This document shows positions 26,058 through 31,961 of a stretch of 32,182 nucleotides of DNA, piece by piece. How positions within the stretch are numbered: the first letter of the stretch is position 1; each line of letters begins with the position of its first letter. A program made the translations under genes and the position numbers. The stretch is from Treponema sp. (GTDB lineage: Bacteria; Spirochaetota; Spirochaetia; Treponematales; Breznakiellaceae). Location of the stretch: NCBI GenBank assembly GCA_031283105.1, contig JAITCL010000071.1, forward strand, positions 1 to 32,182. The letters are read 5' to 3'. The notes beneath the pieces are model-generated. The model did no database searches and had not been told where the DNA came from. It saw nothing but the letters and a program-made list of their open reading frames with translations.

Positions 26058-26513
26058 ATGAACAATTTGAACAGCATTTTGCTAGAGGGAAACATGATGA
26101 AGGACCCGCTATTACGCAGTACCCCCAAGGGAATATCAATCTGCACATTCAGCTTGGCGTCCAACAGGTATTTCAGACGAGAAACCGGATTTGAAAAAGA
26201 GGTCGGCTTTTTTGACATCGAAACCAACGGAAAGTTGGCGGAAGCCTGTTATGACACGGGCAAGAAAGGGCGCGGATGCCGTGTAGTTGGTCGCTTAAAA
26301 CAAGACCGTTGGGTAGACAATGAAAACAAACAATGTTCAAAAGTTTTTATTGTCGCCGAACACGTTGAGTTCCGTCCAGTCAGCCGTTCAACAGGCGAAT
26401 ACACAGAGGAAGAATTGTCAGACCCTGCGGTAACTTCGGAATTTTCGCCGGAAGAGGAAGTAATTGACGAGGCCGTGATTGAGGAAGTACCGAGGGAAGT
26501 AGCGGTCGCCTAA
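26058..26513 (+). CDS. ssb: Single-stranded DNA-binding protein
   Basis: Coats single-stranded DNA during replication or recombination of the element. The 151 residues start MNNLNSILLEGNMMKDPLLR, the classical SSB OB-fold opening, then STPKGISICTFSLASNRYF, VGFFDIETNGKLAEAC, GRGCRVVGRLKQDRW and KVFIVAEHVEFRP. The OB fold takes up residues 1-105 and is followed by an acidic tail. The tail ends EEVPREVAVA and lacks the usual terminal DDxxPF-type tip that recruits host partner proteins. A GAGAAGGAG-rich leader precedes the ATG, and a terminator follows the gene. Confidence 0.93.
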   Translation: MNNLNSILLEGNMMKDPLLRSTPKGISICTFSLASNRYFRRETGFEKEVGFFDIETNGKLAEACYDTGKKGRGCRVVGRLKQDRWVDNENKQCSKVFIVAEHVEFRPVSRSTGEYTEEELSDPAVTSEFSPEEEVIDEAVIEEVPREVAVA

Positions 26514-26532
26514 AACGTTAGGAGACCAAGCA

Positions 26533-26558
26533 AGGCTGGGGAAACCCGGCCTTTATTT
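26533..26558 (+). terminator. Intrinsic terminator after ssb
   Basis: AGGCTGGG (26533-26540), a GAAA tetraloop and CCCGGCCT (26545-26552) form an 8-bp stem with one G-U pair, followed by TTTATTT. This closes the first small-gene operon. The next gene starts only 12 bp later, so some read-through is probable. Confidence 0.75.
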
Positions 26559-26570
26559 GAGGAAAAGGTA

Positions 26571-26978
26571 TTGAAAGATAATAGCGCATATAGTAGTATC
26601 TTAGATATGAATATCGTAAATCTTAATGGTAAAAAATCTTCGCAAATTGCCCGTGAATATGGCGTAACCCTTGGAAGAGTAAACCAATGGGCATTGGAAC
26701 ATGACATCCAGTGTGTCAGTTTCGATGGCGGCGCTACCGTAGAATTTTATGTGTTTGATGCGGCGGCGGAGGAAGCGTTTATAAACAGAAAGGTAAAGCC
26801 GGGGCCTGTGGCTACGGAGAAACCTCCCAAAGTGCCGGGGAAACCCGGTCGGCCCCGTAAAGAAAAACCGATAGATACCGGGCCGAAAAATCCGGGCGGG
26901 CGGCCCCATAAAAATCCCAAGAAAGCAATGGACATTGTGCCTAAACGACATGGTCGCGGAAGACCACGGAAGAAATAA
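26571..26978 (+). CDS. DNA-binding protein with HTH-like start and AT-hook tail
   Basis: 135 residues if the TTG at 26571 is used (AGGAAAAGG upstream); the first ATG is 12 codons in. Residues about 18-45 (GKKSSQIAREYGVTLGRVNQWA) look like a helix-turn-helix. The last 50 residues are rich in Pro, Lys, Gly and Arg, with three AT-hook-like units: KPGRPRKEKP, NPGGRPHKNPK and GRGRPRKK. AT-hooks bind the minor groove of AT-rich DNA such as the promoters seen in this element. This points to an architectural or regulatory role, by inference. It lies between the ssb terminator and the converging nuclease gene. Confidence 0.75.
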   Translation: MKDNSAYSSILDMNIVNLNGKKSSQIAREYGVTLGRVNQWALEHDIQCVSFDGGATVEFYVFDAAAEEAFINRKVKPGPVATEKPPKVPGKPGRPRKEKPIDTGPKNPGGRPHKNPKKAMDIVPKRHGRGRPRKK

Positions 26979-27007
26979 CGAACCGAAAAACACCTCGTAT
27001 TTGCTTC

Positions 27008-27095
27008 ATAGCGGGCCGCTATAAGGTTTTACCGGGGTCTGCCCTACCCCCACACTACCCTTTTGGTTTTTCAACGCAATAGCGGGCTTTTTTGA
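27008..27095. terminator. Hairpins between converging genes
   Basis: The 171-bp gap between the AT-hook gene (plus) and the nuclease gene (minus) has the palindrome ATAGCGG-G-CCGCTAT (27008-27022). An AGCGGGCTTTTTT run follows at about 27081-27093. Either could end transcription from the left. No gene is visible here. Confidence 0.5.
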
Positions 27096-27149
27096 GCGAT
27101 TTGCAAATAATGTCATTAGGCGCAATAGACGTAAATAAGCGCATAGTAA

Positions 27150-28511
27150 TTATGCCGGATTATCGCTCTTGTGCCGGTTGCAGTAGCGATGGGTAATCTG
27201 CGCGTTTTCCAGCGTGGTAGGTCCACCCTGACTGTACGGAATGATGTGATCTACCTCAGCGTCCTCTATCGCCATGATTTGGTTTTTACAGAGTTTACAG
27301 GTCGGGTCTGCGTCAAAGAGTTGCTTTTTGATGACATAAGGGAAAACCCGTGGGGAAGGCGGCGTATCCGCCAATATTTGCTTTAATACATTTAGCCATT
27401 TTTCAAACCTAAAGGTCATCTGTTTTGTACTGCTTGTTTGTGATTCGATGGACTGAATAAACTCTTCATCATTGCACATGAGGTCTAGCATTGCTTCACG
27501 AATTATATCAGAACGGTTAATTATCTGATTGCGTTCATAAGGCACAAATCCACACATCTGAATGTCAAACAATGCCATGTTAATGCGGATGGCACTCCAA
27601 TTGCCGTCACGGGTTACGGCATCTCCTGGCTTGAAACGCCTAAAAACATTTTCGCCGAATACCGAAAAACATAGCTCAACACATTTTTCAAATCTGTTTT
27701 GGTATTCCTTTGCTTTTTCCTCAAGGAGGTTACGGTTATTTCTGAGTTCTTTGTTACAGAATTGCTTCATACTGGGGCGGTAATTGATATAGGTTTTTTC
27801 TGAAAGGGCGAGAAACCGAAGAATCATCCCACGATATAACATACGGGTTTTGAAATTAGGTTTTCTGACCAATTTGTCGAAGGTCTTGTTATCAGCGAGC
27901 TTGTCTAATAGCTCAATGTACGGGCCCCGATAAACAGAATTTCTTATTTCATCCTCATTCAGCTTCATGGAACCGGTATTAAGGCGTTCAAAAATATCAA
28001 ATTTAACATCTTCATCCGATTCGTTTAGGATTTTAATTACATGGATGGGCGTATTTTGGATTTTTAATTGCATGGGTTTATCAAGATCAGAATATTTGCA
28101 TTTTAGATCAAGCATTTTCAGTCCACTTAATTTGAATTCCGTCCATCCCTCTTTTGTAGGAAATTTGTCGTCTATGAAAAAGAAAAAAGTGGAAAGGCGC
28201 TGTTGACCGTCTATTACGCTCATTGTTCCATCGGATTCTTCCGCTAAGTATATGGCAGGTAACGGAACATCCTGTAAGACCGATTCAATGAGCCTGCTTG
28301 CTTTTATTTTGTCATAAACATAATTCCGTTGCCATGTAGGGCTGAGATCAATTTCTCCGGTTTTATTTTTGTTATATAGTTCCTGGATCGAATAGTCCAT
28401 TGGACGCCAAAAGATTTTCTTATTAACACTTTTATCAAATACATCTTCGTCGCCTTTATCTTGTCCGTCTAATTCCTCTTTTTCGTTAATCTTCGCAAAT
28501 TCATCAGACAT
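27150..28511 (-). CDS. DUF262-HNH nuclease, candidate anti-phage protein
   Basis: 453 residues. The N-terminal DUF262 (ParB/GmrS-like) domain carries DLSPTWQRNYVYD and the signature DGQQRLST (residues 101-108), thought to use nucleotides. The middle is helical. The C-terminus is an HNH nuclease: Cys405 and Cys408 (CKLC), Asp421-His422 (EVDHIIPYSQGG), Asn436, and Cys444 and His447 (CNRH). All catalytic and zinc residues are present. DUF262 proteins with nuclease domains (GmrSD, SspE and relatives) cut foreign or modified DNA, which suggests but does not prove a defence role. AAGGGAG precedes the ATG. It follows the repressor gene by 26 bp on the same strand, so both should be expressed in the integrated state. 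Confidence 0.9.
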   Translation of the reverse strand: MSDEFAKINEKEELDGQDKGDEDVFDKSVNKKIFWRPMDYSIQELYNKNKTGEIDLSPTWQRNYVYDKIKASRLIESVLQDVPLPAIYLAEESDGTMSVIDGQQRLSTFFFFIDDKFPTKEGWTEFKLSGLKMLDLKCKYSDLDKPMQLKIQNTPIHVIKILNESDEDVKFDIFERLNTGSMKLNEDEIRNSVYRGPYIELLDKLADNKTFDKLVRKPNFKTRMLYRGMILRFLALSEKTYINYRPSMKQFCNKELRNNRNLLEEKAKEYQNRFEKCVELCFSVFGENVFRRFKPGDAVTRDGNWSAIRINMALFDIQMCGFVPYERNQIINRSDIIREAMLDLMCNDEEFIQSIESQTSSTKQMTFRFEKWLNVLKQILADTPPSPRVFPYVIKKQLFDADPTCKLCKNQIMAIEDAEVDHIIPYSQGGPTTLENAQITHRYCNRHKSDNPA

Positions 28512-28537
28512 TTCATTCTCCCTTTAATTTCGCCATA

Positions 28538-28891
28538 TTATGCGTTTGCCGAGCTGGATAAAATATCGCCCCTTTTTGCATTTTCTAATTTCATCTCAAC
28601 AATGCCGAGTACATCACCTTGATCCCTGGAATCAAGCTGGCGGAAACCGTCAAGAAGTATCCGTTCATTTTGGGTAAAGCTAATTTCATCTTCTCCAGTT
28701 ATAAGCCATTTTACAGAAACACGAAGATAATCAGCAATTTTTATAGCTGTATCGGCTGCAGGGATGCTTTTTTTAATATTTGTTATATTTTGCGATTTAA
28801 TACCGATAGCCTTGCACATATTTAGCCTTTTCAGGTCTTTTTCTGCCAATACACCAATTATTCTATTAAAAATAGCTTTTCCGTCAGCCAT
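28538..28891 (-). CDS. XRE-family repressor
   Basis: 117 residues. The N-terminal helix-turn-helix (about 1-65: FNRIIGVLAEKDLKRLNMCKA, IGIKSQNITNIKKSIPAADT, AIKIADYLRVSVKWLITGED) is of the CI/XRE type. The C-terminal half is short and helical, without a visible LexA-type protease domain. No Shine-Dalgarno precedes the ATG. Divergent from it is the early rightward promoter with phased ATCATA-N4-TATGAT sites, its probable targets. Its operon continues into the DUF262-HNH gene. It is probably the lysogeny or maintenance repressor. Confidence 0.9.
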   Translation of the reverse strand: MADGKAIFNRIIGVLAEKDLKRLNMCKAIGIKSQNITNIKKSIPAADTAIKIADYLRVSVKWLITGEDEISFTQNERILLDGFRQLDSRDQGDVLGIVEMKLENAKRGDILSSSANA

Positions 28892-28919
28892 ATTACAATA
28901 TCGGCATCAAAATAAAAAA

Positions 28920-28997
28920 ATCATAAATTTTTTATTTTTTTCTTGACATAATCATAAAAATATGATATAAATAAATTATAAATCATAGATATATGAT
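28920..28997 (+). promoter_or_regulatory. Rightward promoter with three phased operator-like sites
   Basis: Promoter: TTGACA (28943-28948), 17 bp, TATAAA (28966-28971), predicted start near 28978. Sites: ATCATA-AAAA-TATGAT (28951-28966, in the spacer), ATCATA-GATA-TATGAT (28982-28997, just after the start) and a degenerate ATCATA-AATT-TTTTAT (28920-28935). The spacing is exactly 31 bp each time, about three helical turns. This is the layout of a repressor-controlled switch between the XRE gene and the rightward operon. Confidence 0.8.
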
Positions 28998-29277
28998 TTT
29001 ACCCCGAACGTCCCCGGGATGAGAAAGAGCGTTTTGTCAGCCAACGCCGGGGACGGCCGTAAGTTTTACGGTTCGGTGGAGGCTGGCAAAGCGCTTTTTT
29101 TATCCCTGCAAGCCTGTTTCGGCGGCGGCTGGGAGAAAAAGCTACAAAAAGACCGGAAACGGCCCGGAACTAGGCTATGCGCGGCGAAAGTTAGCAGTCC
29201 GGCAGCGCTGGGAATGGGGTGTGGAAAGTCCGAAAACAAGGCCCTTGCAGGAAGCATCGGCTGACAGGAGGTATGAA
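28998..29277 (+). ncRNA. Structured GC-rich leader with terminator-like stem and possible pseudoknot
   Basis: 280 nt between the early promoter and the first rightward gene. AGCGTTTTGTCAGCC (29028-29042) pairs with GGCTGGCAAAGCGCT (29081-29095) over 15 bp with two G-U pairs, followed by a run of T (to 29101). This looks like an intrinsic terminator or attenuator. Its 38-nt loop holds CCGTAA-GTT-TTACGG (29057-29071). The loop segment CCGGGGACG (29047-29055) is perfectly complementary to CGTCCCCGG upstream (29009-29017), giving a pseudoknot or a competing fold. A second domain is closed by CCTGCAAG (29105-29112) and CTTGCAGG (29244-29251) and contains CCG-GAAA-CGG (29153-29162). No known RNA family recognised. 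An 81-codon open frame overlaps it without a ribosome site. Confidence 0.7.
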
Positions 29278-29448
29278 ATGGCAAACGAACAAAAAACTAA
29301 AAGGAATGTCGGTGTTCGCAAGTTAAAGCCCATTGCGGTTTACGGTAGCAAGTCCGGCGGATGGTATCCAGTGTACCAAATAACAGAAACACCAAAAAGC
29401 GTCTCGCTCTTAGTTGGCGTAAGAAGCACCAGAGGGGGTGTTAAATGA
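29278..29448 (+). CDS. Small basic protein, first gene of the rightward operon
   Basis: 56 residues: MANEQKTKRNVGVRKLKPIA, then VYGSKSGGWYPVYQITETPK and a strand-rich end. The ATG at 29278 has AGGAGG 7 nt upstream; an ATG two codons earlier is too close to it. Lysine-rich start and beta-type remainder. No family recognised. Its stop overlaps the next start by 4 bp (ATGA). Confidence 0.75.
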   Translation: MANEQKTKRNVGVRKLKPIAVYGSKSGGWYPVYQITETPKSVSLLVGVRSTRGGVK

Positions 29449-29684
29449 ACTACGAATCTTACGACCAAGAATGGGACGAGACTTACGAGGAAATGTTTAA
29501 GTTTCAACCGGAATTGTATGACGATGTGCTTTGTTGCAATCCAGAGGTTCACGCTGGAAAAGTTGACAACATCAACATTCGTAACGGAATCCGCTATTAC
29601 ATGGTACGGCTTTCAGACGGCACTGTTGATGAATTCGCTGAATCAGATGTTTTGAAGCGAAAGATTGAAGAGGTAGCCGCGTGA
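29445..29684 (+). CDS. Small acidic protein of unknown function
   Basis: 79 residues, very acidic at the start (MNYESYDQEWDETYEEMFKF), then VHAGKVDNINIRNGIRYYMV and RLSDGTVDEFAESDVLKRKI, which may form a small beta barrel or SH3-like fold. ATGA overlap with the gene before and GTGA overlap with the gene after, so the three are coupled. Acidity raises the possibility of a DNA mimic, but nothing else supports this. Confidence 0.7.
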   Translation: MNYESYDQEWDETYEEMFKFQPELYDDVLCCNPEVHAGKVDNINIRNGIRYYMVRLSDGTVDEFAESDVLKRKIEEVAA

Positions 29685-29893
29685 TTGCCAGAACTTTGGA
29701 AAACAAGGCAAAAGCCGCTTATGAACATGGGAAAATGGACTTTTGGGCTGGCGCTCCCCGCGATCCCCAAACCCCATTGCGGGTTTACCGCGATCTAACC
29801 AAGGAACAGCAAACCATCATTATGGAGGCTTGGGAGAACGGTTGGCAAGATGAAAGCCTGATGCAAGCGCTACCGGACGGAATGCCGGCATGA
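29681..29893 (+). CDS. Small protein of unknown function (GTG start)
   Basis: 70 residues from the GTG at 29681, which overlaps the previous stop by 4 bp. It is helical, with KAKAAYEHGKMDFWAGAPRD and EQQTIIMEAWENGWQDESLM. The repeated helix-Gly-x-x-aromatic pattern (HGKMDFW, NGWQDE) is common in small phage proteins of this type, although I cannot name the family. The codon at the start makes a weak initiation site that depends on coupling. Confidence 0.65.
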   Translation: MIARTLENKAKAAYEHGKMDFWAGAPRDPQTPLRVYRDLTKEQQTIIMEAWENGWQDESLMQALPDGMPA

Positions 29894-29903
29894 GGATTTT
29901 TGT

Positions 29904-30185
29904 ATGAATGAAATAATGACAGGAAAAGCACTTGGCTTAAAAACAGTTCAGGGCCGGCTCTTGAAAGCGATAGAAGTTGCCGAACTTCTGCGAGTTAGTG
30001 AAAGATGGGTTCATAAGCATATGAGAGATGGGACTTTTCCAATTCGATGGTTCCCTATCGGAGAACGGGAACGTGTAGTTGATTCTGTTGAATTGGATAC
30101 ATGGCTTTCAAAAATAGTATTCAGTGCCGGAACTGCGCCACTGCCATTAAAGGCGGTCAGAAAATTCCGAAGGACGGCAAAATGA
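29904..30185 (+). CDS. Excisionase-like helix-turn-helix protein
   Basis: 93 residues. Residues about 18-72 match the MerR-like HTH_17/excisionase fold: LLKAIEVAELLRVSERWVHK, then HMRDGTFPIRWFPIGERERV with the winged arm, and DSVELDTWLSK. The C-terminal 20 residues are basic (KAVRKFRRTAK). Such proteins often direct excision with a tyrosine integrase or regulate early phage genes. Here it is far from the integrase, so a regulatory role is equally possible. Its stop overlaps the HU-like gene start by 4 bp (ATGA). Confidence 0.82.
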   Translation: MNEIMTGKALGLKTVQGRLLKAIEVAELLRVSERWVHKHMRDGTFPIRWFPIGERERVVDSVELDTWLSKIVFSAGTAPLPLKAVRKFRRTAK

Positions 30186-30481
30186 CAGGCAAATTTACCA
30201 GAACCAATATACAAGAAATTCTCCGGGGTTCCGGTCTAAATATTATTCAGGCAAGGGAGGCGGCCACCAAGATTATTTATAGCATGGCTGATTCTCTTGC
30301 CTCTGGAGAAGTAATTGAACTCCGGGGCCTGGGAACGCTTGAACAACGGGAACGGAAAGCCCGTGTTATGCACAATCCGCGCACAATGGCCGCGGTAAAT
30401 GTTCCTGCCCGGAGCGTCATCTTTTTTAAGCCTTCTGAAAAGCTGAAAATAGCAATCAATCAAAAGGAGGTAAGTATGTAA
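30182..30481 (+). CDS. HU/IHF-family DNA-bending protein
   Basis: 99 residues from the ATG at 30182, chosen because it forms the ATGA overlap and fits the family start (TGKFTRTNIQEILRGSGLNI). The DNA-binding signature appears as ELRGLGTLEQRERKARVMHN followed by PRT, matching the HU block GFGTFEVRxRxARxGRNPxT. HU-like proteins bend DNA for replication, recombination or repression. The frame continues upstream to 30101; that part lies within the preceding gene and is not needed. A strong hairpin follows the stop. Confidence 0.92.
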   Translation: MTGKFTRTNIQEILRGSGLNIIQAREAATKIIYSMADSLASGEVIELRGLGTLEQRERKARVMHNPRTMAAVNVPARSVIFFKPSEKLKIAINQKEVSM

Positions 30482-30489
30482 CAGATAAA

Positions 30490-30560
30490 AACCTTAATCC
30501 AGGGGGCCGGTACTTTGAAACCAGTCCTTTCGGTCCGGCTTCCCCGGATAAGGTTATTTT
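30490..30560 (+). terminator. Long hairpin after the HU-like gene
   Basis: AACCTTAATCC (30490-30500) pairs with GGATAAGGTT (30546-30555) with one bulged A. Inside it GGGG pairs with CCCC, and CCGG (30507-30510) with CCGG (30535-30538). ATTTTATCTT follows. It is probably an intrinsic terminator, or a regulated one, because the operon seems to go on 20 bp later. Confidence 0.65.
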
Positions 30561-30580
30561 ATCTTAACACAGGAGGGATT

Positions 30581-30754
30581 ATGAAAAAAGGTATTTGGTA
30601 CAGATTCGGTGTTTCGGTTAAAGAATTCGGCGAGCGCATGGGTCATATAAAAGTATTGGGTATTCCAATATTGCGCTGGTGTTGTAGCCTGGTAATCTGG
30701 CTGGGGCTTATCATTAAGGATTCGGTGCGTAACTGCCCGATTGAGGAAATATGA
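30581..30754 (+). CDS. Small membrane-associated protein
   Basis: 57 residues from the ATG at 30581 (AGGAGGG upstream): MKKGIWYRFGVSVKEFGERM, then GIPILRWCCSLVIWLGLIIK, a hydrophobic segment, and a short polar tail. Probably one membrane helix. Its end overlaps the next membrane peptide gene (ATGA). Two small membrane proteins in tandem could be lysis-related or involved in exclusion, but this is a guess. Confidence 0.65.
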   Translation: MKKGIWYRFGVSVKEFGERMGHIKVLGIPILRWCCSLVIWLGLIIKDSVRNCPIEEI

Positions 30755-30885
30755 AGGATTTGATAATTCTTGCCGGTGTTATTGTAGTATGCCTCGGTCT
30801 TGCTCTGGTCGCATTTTATTTCGGCTGGTCTGACGAATCTGACGATGACAAAGGGTTTCCCTATTCAAGGCGGGATAAAAAATGA
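30751..30885 (+). CDS. 44-residue single-pass membrane peptide
   Basis: Translated by hand: MKDLIILAGVIVVCLGLALV then a short membrane end and an acidic/basic tail (SDESDDDKGFPYSRRDKK). One transmembrane helix at the N-terminus. It begins in an ATGA overlap with the upstream gene and ends in an ATGA overlap with RusA, so it is part of the operon. Function unknown. Confidence 0.65.
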   Translation: MKDLIILAGVIVVCLGLALVAFYFGWSDESDDDKGFPYSRRDKK

Positions 30886-31304
30886 AGACCGTGTATCAGC
30901 TATTTGTAAACGGTATCCCCAAGGCGCAGCCCCGCCCCCGGATGACGGTCAACGGTCATGTGTATAATCCGTCTTCGGCGGATGCGTGGAAGGAAGAAGT
31001 CAAGGCTGCTTTTATTTCCTGCCGCCGCCCAATGATAACGGAACCGATACGCTTGAAGGTTTATTTTTTCATGCCTGTTCCCAAAGGAATGAAAATTGTA
31101 TGTAAAGACGGACATTATATGCCACATATTAAAAAACCTGATGCAGATAATTTACTCAAGGCTGTTATGGATGCACTAACAGAAGTGGGGGTTTGGAAAG
31201 ATGATGCTCTGGCCTTTTGGACAGAAGCGGTAAAATTTTATGCCGCAAATGAAAATTATCACGAAAAAACCGGGGCGCAAATTATTATCGAAACAGGATT
31301 TTAA
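30882..31304 (+). CDS. rusA: RusA-family Holliday-junction resolvase
   Basis: Cuts four-way DNA junctions during phage recombination or replication. The 140 residues show the family start FVNGIPKAQPRPRMT and the catalytic block KKPDADNLLKAVMDALTEVG (D87, D89, K93) with VWKDDA (D107/D108), matching the RusA metal site. Length is near the 120-140 norm. Start ATG overlaps the previous stop (ATGA). With SSB and HU it makes up the element's DNA-metabolism set. Confidence 0.93.
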   Translation: MKTVYQLFVNGIPKAQPRPRMTVNGHVYNPSSADAWKEEVKAAFISCRRPMITEPIRLKVYFFMPVPKGMKIVCKDGHYMPHIKKPDADNLLKAVMDALTEVGVWKDDALAFWTEAVKFYAANENYHEKTGAQIIIETGF

Positions 31305-31314
31305 GGGAGGAGAT

Positions 31315-31482
31315 ATGAAAAAGAAGAAACCGTACCGCTATGTTGATTTGAAAGATGTTGTATGCGCCTACACCGAAAAAGGCAAAGAGCATCATTATGA
31401 GTTCCCCGCGACAAAGAGACGAAAACAATTCCAGCTTCCGTGGCGGGTACAGGGCAAGGGCTTGAAAAGGAAATTGGTTTAA
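31315..31482 (+). CDS. Small basic protein after rusA
   Basis: 55 residues from the ATG at 31315 (GGGAGGAG upstream): MKKKKPYRYVDLKDVVCAYT, then EKGKEHHYEFPATKRRKQFQ and a basic end. Net charge strongly positive, so nucleic-acid binding is likely. No family recognised. A short hairpin (CCGC-ATA-GCGG, about 31488-31498) follows. Confidence 0.6.
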   Translation: MKKKKPYRYVDLKDVVCAYTEKGKEHHYEFPATKRRKQFQLPWRVQGKGLKRKLV

Positions 31483-31538
31483 TGCTCCGCATAGCGGGGA
31501 AAATTATATCAGGAGGGTTTTGCAGTTAATAATTTTTA

Positions 31539-31644
31539 GGGGACGTGGTGTTAATTGGCAGCACGTTGCGGTCGGGTTCAGCCGGTTAAAAACCAATGGC
31601 CAACACCGACAACGAAGGCGCAGGGTCGAGACCTGCCGTTCCCG
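31539..31644 (+). ncRNA. tRNA-like RNA with oversized anticodon-arm region
   Basis: Acceptor GGGGACG/CGTTCCC (31539-31545 and 31637-31643, with one G-U pair), a D-arm GTGT-TAATTGGCA-GCAC (31548-31564) and a T-arm GCAGG-GTCGAGA-CCTGC (31620-31636) are all in place. Between D and T arms are 55 nt rather than about 23. They fold into one long broken hairpin, GTTGCGGT...ACCGACAAC outside and GGTT-AAA-AACC at the tip. No anticodon loop of seven is visible. It may be an intron-bearing, degenerate or re-purposed tRNA. Confidence 0.55.
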
Positions 31645-31812
31645 TCAAGATTTACGGTACAGGTAGACCAAGTCTACTTGGAATCTGTGGGTACAACGCC
31701 GTATGTAGTCCCACCCGAAACCCGACCGGGTGAGAAGCATGAGAACGCCGGGAGCAGAACGGGGGACTTGGTTAATAGCCAGAGGCGTGACAGCCCGGAG
31801 AGACGGGCGCTT
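31645..31812 (+). other. Structured spacer in the tRNA cluster
   Basis: Several perfect stems occur: GTAGAC-CAA-GTCTAC (about 31664-31678), nested in ACAG/CTGT and TACGG/CCGTA; CACCCG...CGGGTG (about 31712-31732); and GCCCG-GAGAGA-CGGGC. Part of it (AGGTAGACC ... GTGGGTACAACGCCGTATG) recalls the middle of a tRNA-Leu, without a complete cloverleaf. No gene is evident. Confidence 0.45.
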
Positions 31813-31885
31813 TGTAGGGTGGAGCAGTTGGTAGCTTACCGGCCTCATAAGCCGGAGGACGCGGGTTCGATTCCCGACCCTACAA
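31813..31885 (+). tRNA. tRNA with CAT anticodon (Met or Ile2)
   Basis: A 73-nt cloverleaf: acceptor TGTAGGG/CCCTACA, D-arm GAGC-AGTTGGTA-GCTT, anticodon stem CCGGC/GCCGG with loop CTCATAA, and T-arm with loop TTCGATT. The outermost T-stem pair is a G-A mismatch. The discriminator is A and CCA is not encoded. Whether it reads AUG or, after modification, AUA cannot be told from sequence. It is carried by the element, as is usual for phage tRNAs. Confidence 0.88.
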
Positions 31886-31894
31886 AGGTAAGGC

Positions 31895-31932
31895 TTTTAC
31901 ATGGCACACCCCCCAAAGGTTGCCATGTAAGG
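31895..31932 (+). other. Perfect hairpin between tRNA genes
   Basis: TTACATGGCA (31897-31906) and TGCCATGTAA (31921-31930) form 10 bp, extended by two T-G pairs, around a C-rich 14-nt loop. No T-run follows, so it is probably a processing or stability element of the tRNA transcript rather than a terminator. Confidence 0.6.
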
Positions 31933-31961
31933 CTAATCGAAAGCGGAAACGTGAGTAGGTG

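Noticed and set aside
29009-29087. HDV-like ribozyme topology
   Set aside because: The a-b-a'-b' order is present, but the strand expected right after P1 is 18 nt further on, P3 is missing, and the J4/2 catalytic block is not recognisable.
29210-29240. GGAAAGTCCG resembles the conserved block of RNase P RNA
   Set aside because: The other RNase P conserved regions (the ACAGAAA and GCGGTAAGAG-type blocks) are absent, and the location in a phage-like operon does not fit.
29019-29264. 81-codon open frame over the structured leader
   Set aside because: No ribosome site, perfect inverted repeats across it, and a better-supported gene starts at 29278. Kept as an alternative in the leader entry.
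30101-30181. IQCRNCATAIKGG upstream of the HU-like start, resembling a Com-type zinc finger
   Set aside because: It has only one CxxC pair, lies wholly inside the preceding HTH gene in another frame, and the ATGA overlap gives a better start.
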